DNA of 64,000 nucleotides from an uncultured Bacteriovoracaceae bacterium (GTDB taxonomy: Bacteria > Bdellovibrionota > Bacteriovoracia > Bacteriovoracales > Bacteriovoracaceae), in NCBI GenBank assembly GCA_950054155.1, contig CATLOT010000008.1:49827-113826 (forward strand). Direction: 5' to 3'. A model generated the notes under the pieces. It saw only the letters and a list, made by a program, of their open reading frames with translations, searched no databases and was not told where the DNA came from. Position numbers and translations under genes: made by a program. Below are positions 60,923 to 64,000 of the stretch, piece by piece. Within the stretch, counting starts at the first letter, position 1. Every line of letters starts with the position of its first letter.

Positions 60923-61318
60923 ATGCCGATTAATCCCAATATGAAAACCATTGTTATTGATGACATGATGACGATGAGAAAAATTATTACAAAAATGCTC
61001 AAGCAAATTGGCTTTACGAATATTCAAGAAGCTGATGATGGCGCTACTGCATGGCCTATGATTCAACAGGCACAAGAAAGTGGAGAGCCCTTTGAATTTA
61101 TAGTAAGTGACTGGAATATGCCGAAAATGAGTGGTTTAGATTTATTGATAAAAATCAGGGCAACGGAAGGAATAAAGGACACTCCATTTCTTATGGTTAC
61201 TGCCGAGGCTGAGCAAAGTAATGTTGTTAAAGTTGTACAAGCAGGTGTTTCAAACTTCGTCGTTAAGCCCTTTAAGCCCGATACTCTCAAAGAAAAAATA
61301 GCTAAAATTTTTCCTTAG
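60923..61318 (+). CDS. cheY: CheY-type single-domain response regulator
   Basis: This 131-residue receiver domain has the acidic pair in VIDDMM, phospho-acceptor Asp in FIVSDWNMP, the switch Thr in VTAEAE and the Lys in VVKPFKPD. The extended match with chemotaxis CheY (KMSGLDLL, PFLMVTAEAEQ) is close. CheY~P binds the flagellar switch. AAGGAG precedes the ATG. It is transcribed with cheX and ends at a terminator. Confidence 0.93.
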   Translation: MPINPNMKTIVIDDMMTMRKIITKMLKQIGFTNIQEADDGATAWPMIQQAQESGEPFEFIVSDWNMPKMSGLDLLIKIRATEGIKDTPFLMVTAEAEQSNVVKVVQAGVSNFVVKPFKPDTLKEKIAKIFP

Positions 61319-61361
61319 TAAACTCGTCAAAATTAAAAATAAATGAAACTTAATTTTTAAA

Positions 61362-61401
61362 AAGGGAAGCGATTATCTCGCTTCCCTTCTTCATTTTTTT
61401 T
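61362..61401 (+). terminator. Rho-independent terminator after cheY
   Basis: AAGGGAAGCGA and TCGCTTCCCTT pair over 11 bp around TTATC, followed by a T-rich tail. It separates cheX-cheY from cheA. Confidence 0.93.
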
Positions 61402-61455
61402 CCGATTAGACCGATAATCTCTTAAGCACTTTCATTAATTTAAGGGAATAAATCT

Positions 61456-64000
61456 ATGTCTGAAGCACAGCAAGCTATTTTGCAGCAATTTCTTGTCGAG
61501 TCTTTTGATAACCTCAGCAATATTAACGACGACCTTTCTCAATATGAAAAGAACCCCTCTGATAATGAAATGCTTAATAGCATCTATAGAAAGGTTCATA
61601 CACTCAAGGGAAGTGCAAGTTTTCTCGGTTTAAATGCACTTCAAGAGATTACCCATGCAGTAGAGACAATTTTAGATCATGTTCGTGATGGCGAATTTCA
61701 ACTGTCGACAGAAACCTTCGACCTCTTTCTTGAGAGTTTTGATTATTGTCATCTTCTCTTAAAAAATGTGGAAGATAGTGGTGAAGAGGGGGATGTTAAT
61801 TATAGTGATCTTTTATCCCGTCTCAATCAAGTGCTTACAAGTCCACCAAAAGTTGAGGCCAATATTATAAGGGATGACTCTCTTTCCCTAGTTTCAAATG
61901 AAGAACCGGTGAAGGTGGATGTGCTTAAAGAAGAAGGGAATCCAGTTAAAGAGGTTAGCGAGAAGCAGCCAGTAAAGCCAAAGTCAGAAAGTGCGGATAA
62001 GACTCGCGAGATGGTTGAAAAAGCGAAGGTCAGTAAGAGTAATCTCAGCGACAGTATTGTGAGGGTTAATGTTAATCTTCTCGATAAAATAATGAATGTT
62101 GTAGGAGAATTGGTGATCACAAGAAACCAAATCCTTCAATATTCAAAGCTTCAAGAGGATTCCTCTCTTAATCGTTACGCTCAACAACTCAATACAATCA
62201 CGACAGAACTTCAAACGGATATCATGACAACAAGAATGCAGCCAGTAGGGTCTGTATTTAATAAGTTTGAAAGGATTGTGAGAGATTTAAGCCGTTCTCA
62301 GGGAAAGAAAGTAAGACTTACTCTTATTGGGCAAGAAACGGAACTTGATAAGACGCTTCTTGAGGTAATTAAAGATCCCATGACACATTTGATTCGTAAC
62401 TCTCTTGATCATGGTCTGGAACATCCAGAGAAGAGAGAGGAACTCGGGAAAAATCCTGAAGGGCATCTTGAGATAAAGGCCTTTCATGAAGGTGGTGAAG
62501 TCATTATTGAAATTGTTGACGATGGTGCGGGAATAAACTCGGAGAAAGTTAAGAATAAGGCCCTTGAAAAGGGAATTATTACTGAGTCTGAAGCAGCATC
62601 TTTAAGTAGTGCTAAAATTCAAAGCTTAATTTTTGCGCCAGGTTTCTCTACAGCAGAGCAGGTCACGAATATTTCAGGTCGTGGCGTGGGTATGGATGTT
62701 GTTAAAAGCAATATCGAAAAGATTGGTGGAGAGGTTGAAGTAATCTCTAAAGAGGGTAAAGGAACTACCTTTCGTCTTAAAATCCCTTTGACTCTTGCTA
62801 TCGTGCCTGCACTTGTTATTGAGAGTGGCTCAGAGACCTTTGCGATTCACCAGAAAAACCTTGTAGAGCTTGTTATGCTTGAAGAAAACGATTTTGGAAA
62901 AATCGAAAACCTTCACAATAAAGAATTCTTTCGTTTAAGAGGTGAACTCATTCCCATCGTTCGTTTAAACGAAGTCTTAAAGTTAACTAGCGCTGAGAGT
63001 GCAGCCTCTTATATCAATATCATTGTTTTAAAGGCAGAGGGAAGAACCTATGGCCTCGTTGTCGATAATATCCTTGATACGCAAGAGATTGTTGTTAAGC
63101 CACTTGATCGTAAGCTTAAAGGCATGAGCCACTATGCGGGATCAACTATTATGGGGGATGGTCGTGTCGCTTTGATTATTGATGCTTTTGGGTTTTACAA
63201 TCAAATCGATAATCAGAGCACTAATAAAGAGGATGATCACCTTGAAGTTAATGATTCCTCTCGCGAAGCTGATTATGAATCAATGGAATTGGTTCTCTTT
63301 AAACTTAATGACAAAAGAACATATGGTATTCCTTTAAGTTTAATTAATCGTCTTGAAGAAATAGATGTAAGCTCCATAGAGTGGGCAGGTGAGCAGGCGA
63401 TTATCCGTTATCGAGGCGGCTCGATGCCGTTATTAAATTGTGAGCATCTTCTCTCTCTAGAAGGAGGGCATTCTTTTAAAGAGCGTGGCGAAACGAAGTT
63501 AAATTGTATCGTTACGACTATGGGGGGGATGAATTTTGGTTTCATTGTCACAGAAATCCTAGATATTGCCTATAATGAGTCTGCTCTTGAGACGGACACC
63601 ATTGACCGTGATGGTCTGTTAGGAACAGTTTATATCGATGAGAAGCTCATAAGTCTTCTGGATATATACACTCTCGTTTCTAAAACTAATTTAGGTCAAA
63701 GAGTATTGGGTTCATCTGAGAATATTCGTCTCAAAGGTAAGGTTTTAGTCGTGGATGACAGCCCTCTCTTTAGAAGAGTGCAGGAAGACCTTATGCGAGG
63801 GGCAGGCTTAGACGTTATCTTAGCCAACAATGGTGAAGAGGGGATAACGGTCTTAAAAGCTAATAATGATATTGATTTGATCGTCACAGATATTGAAATG
63901 CCTGTCGTCGATGGCTACGAGTTTTCTCAAGAGGTTCGCGCCTTTAATGAAAGTATTCCTATTATCGCCGTCTCTACTAAAATTGGAGATAGCGACAACA
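61456..64000 (+). CDS. cheA: CheA histidine kinase with two CheW-like domains and receiver (cut by window edge)
   Basis: This frame stays open to the right edge, with 848 codons seen. Residues 1-110 are an Hpt domain with phospho-acceptor H48 in HTLKGSASFLG. A charged linker (115-190) replaces the usual CheY-binding P2 domain. Dimerisation helices (about 200-260, IMNVVGELVITRNQI) and the ATPase domain with HLIRNSLDHGLEHPE and GRGVGMDV follow, then a CheW-like domain (about 450-590) and a second CheW-like one (about 610-745). A receiver domain starts at about 755 with phospho-acceptor D812 in IVTDIEMP. It is thus a hybrid CheA. AAGGGA lies about 11 nt before the ATG, a weak spacing. Confidence 0.92.
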   Translation, partial: MSEAQQAILQQFLVESFDNLSNINDDLSQYEKNPSDNEMLNSIYRKVHTLKGSASFLGLNALQEITHAVETILDHVRDGEFQLSTETFDLFLESFDYCHLLLKNVEDSGEEGDVNYSDLLSRLNQVLTSPPKVEANIIRDDSLSLVSNEEPVKVDVLKEEGNPVKEVSEKQPVKPKSESADKTREMVEKAKVSKSNLSDSIVRVNVNLLDKIMNVVGELVITRNQILQYSKLQEDSSLNRYAQQLNTITTELQTDIMTTRMQPVGSVFNKFERIVRDLSRSQGKKVRLTLIGQETELDKTLLEVIKDPMTHLIRNSLDHGLEHPEKREELGKNPEGHLEIKAFHEGGEVIIEIVDDGAGINSEKVKNKALEKGIITESEAASLSSAKIQSLIFAPGFSTAEQVTNISGRGVGMDVVKSNIEKIGGEVEVISKEGKGTTFRLKIPLTLAIVPALVIESGSETFAIHQKNLVELVMLEENDFGKIENLHNKEFFRLRGELIPIVRLNEVLKLTSAESAASYINIIVLKAEGRTYGLVVDNILDTQEIVVKPLDRKLKGMSHYAGSTIMGDGRVALIIDAFGFYNQIDNQSTNKEDDHLEVNDSSREADYESMELVLFKLNDKRTYGIPLSLINRLEEIDVSSIEWAGEQAIIRYRGGSMPLLNCEHLLSLEGGHSFKERGETKLNCIVTTMGGMNFGFIVTEILDIAYNESALETDTIDRDGLLGTVYIDEKLISLLDIYTLVSKTNLGQRVLGSSENIRLKGKVLVVDDSPLFRRVQEDLMRGAGLDVILANNGEEGITVLKANNDIDLIVTDIEMPVVDGYEFSQEVRAFNESIPIIAVSTKIGDSDN

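Overview
The window is a gene-dense chromosomal segment of a Gram-negative, respiring, chemotactic bacterium. I infer a member of the Bdellovibrionota, probably close to the Bacteriovorax/Peredibacter group. The reasons are the very high share of secreted proteins, lipoproteins and outer-membrane beta-barrels that match no well-known family, many secreted hydrolases (two metzincin proteases, a NucA-type nuclease, a GH19-type muramidase/chitinase, an M23-like protein), monoheme CxxCH proteins attached to barrels or lipoproteins, and a chemotaxis block. This placement rests on gene content only; no rRNA or other marker lies in the window, and no tRNA or rRNA gene was seen.

Layout. 1-4.5 kb: end of a PepSY-like membrane gene, a YkgJ cysteine-cluster protein, an arginase-family enzyme, a GYF-domain membrane protein and an MBL-fold hydrolase. 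4.6-7.2 kb: core metabolism, sucC-sucD-ndk, closed by a clear terminator. 7.2-9.3 kb: a gene broken by an in-frame stop, a 203-bp non-autonomous transposable element (MITE) with a 9-bp target duplication, and a secreted six-repeat protein. 9.3-16.5 kb: DUF2914 membrane protein, YceI, monoheme lipoprotein, an lspA operon (LspA with a C-terminal HAMP-like extension, a heme-tagged barrel, a TPR-barrel protein), ctaA, an RluA-family pseudouridine synthase and an orphan barstar. 16.6-21.5 kb: tldD-pmbA pair, a porin-like barrel and a ceramidase-like membrane enzyme. 21.4-26.2 kb: a four-gene operon of secreted cytochrome-like proteins and a Tat-exported DUF1501-like protein. 26.2-34.3 kb: metzincin, four-CBS protein, GH19 lipoprotein, DUF2452, RecQ, DUF5329, CobB sirtuin, secreted nuclease. 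34.3-36.9 kb: a MerR-type regulator behind two matching palindromic operators, a MarR/GbsR-like regulator and a lipoprotein. 36.9-39.3 kb: a NodU/CmcH carbamoyltransferase with DUF5989 and SxtJ membrane partners. 39.4-44.3 kb: degenerate HD-GYP protein, second 203-bp MITE copy, M23-like protein and His-rich protein. 44.5-60.3 kb: GNAT-nitrilase fusion, long coiled-coil membrane protein, GT-C-like glycosyltransferase, PLD-family enzyme, matrixin, transaldolase, 7TM histidine kinase, giant EF-hand lipoprotein and another barrel. 60.4-64 kb: cheX-like, cheY and a CheA that runs off the right edge.

Most genes sit in short, tightly overlapping operons (ATGA, TTGA or TAATG junctions). Several promoter-proximal starts have a -10-like hexamer 6-8 nt upstream and a weak or absent Shine-Dalgarno, which suggests leaderless transcripts. 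The most interesting items are the two equal-length MITE copies, the LspA-HAMP fusion, the DUF1501/cytochrome-like operon with unusual SFNHC lipobox-like signals, the paired MerR operators and the DUF5989/SxtJ/carbamoyltransferase cassette.
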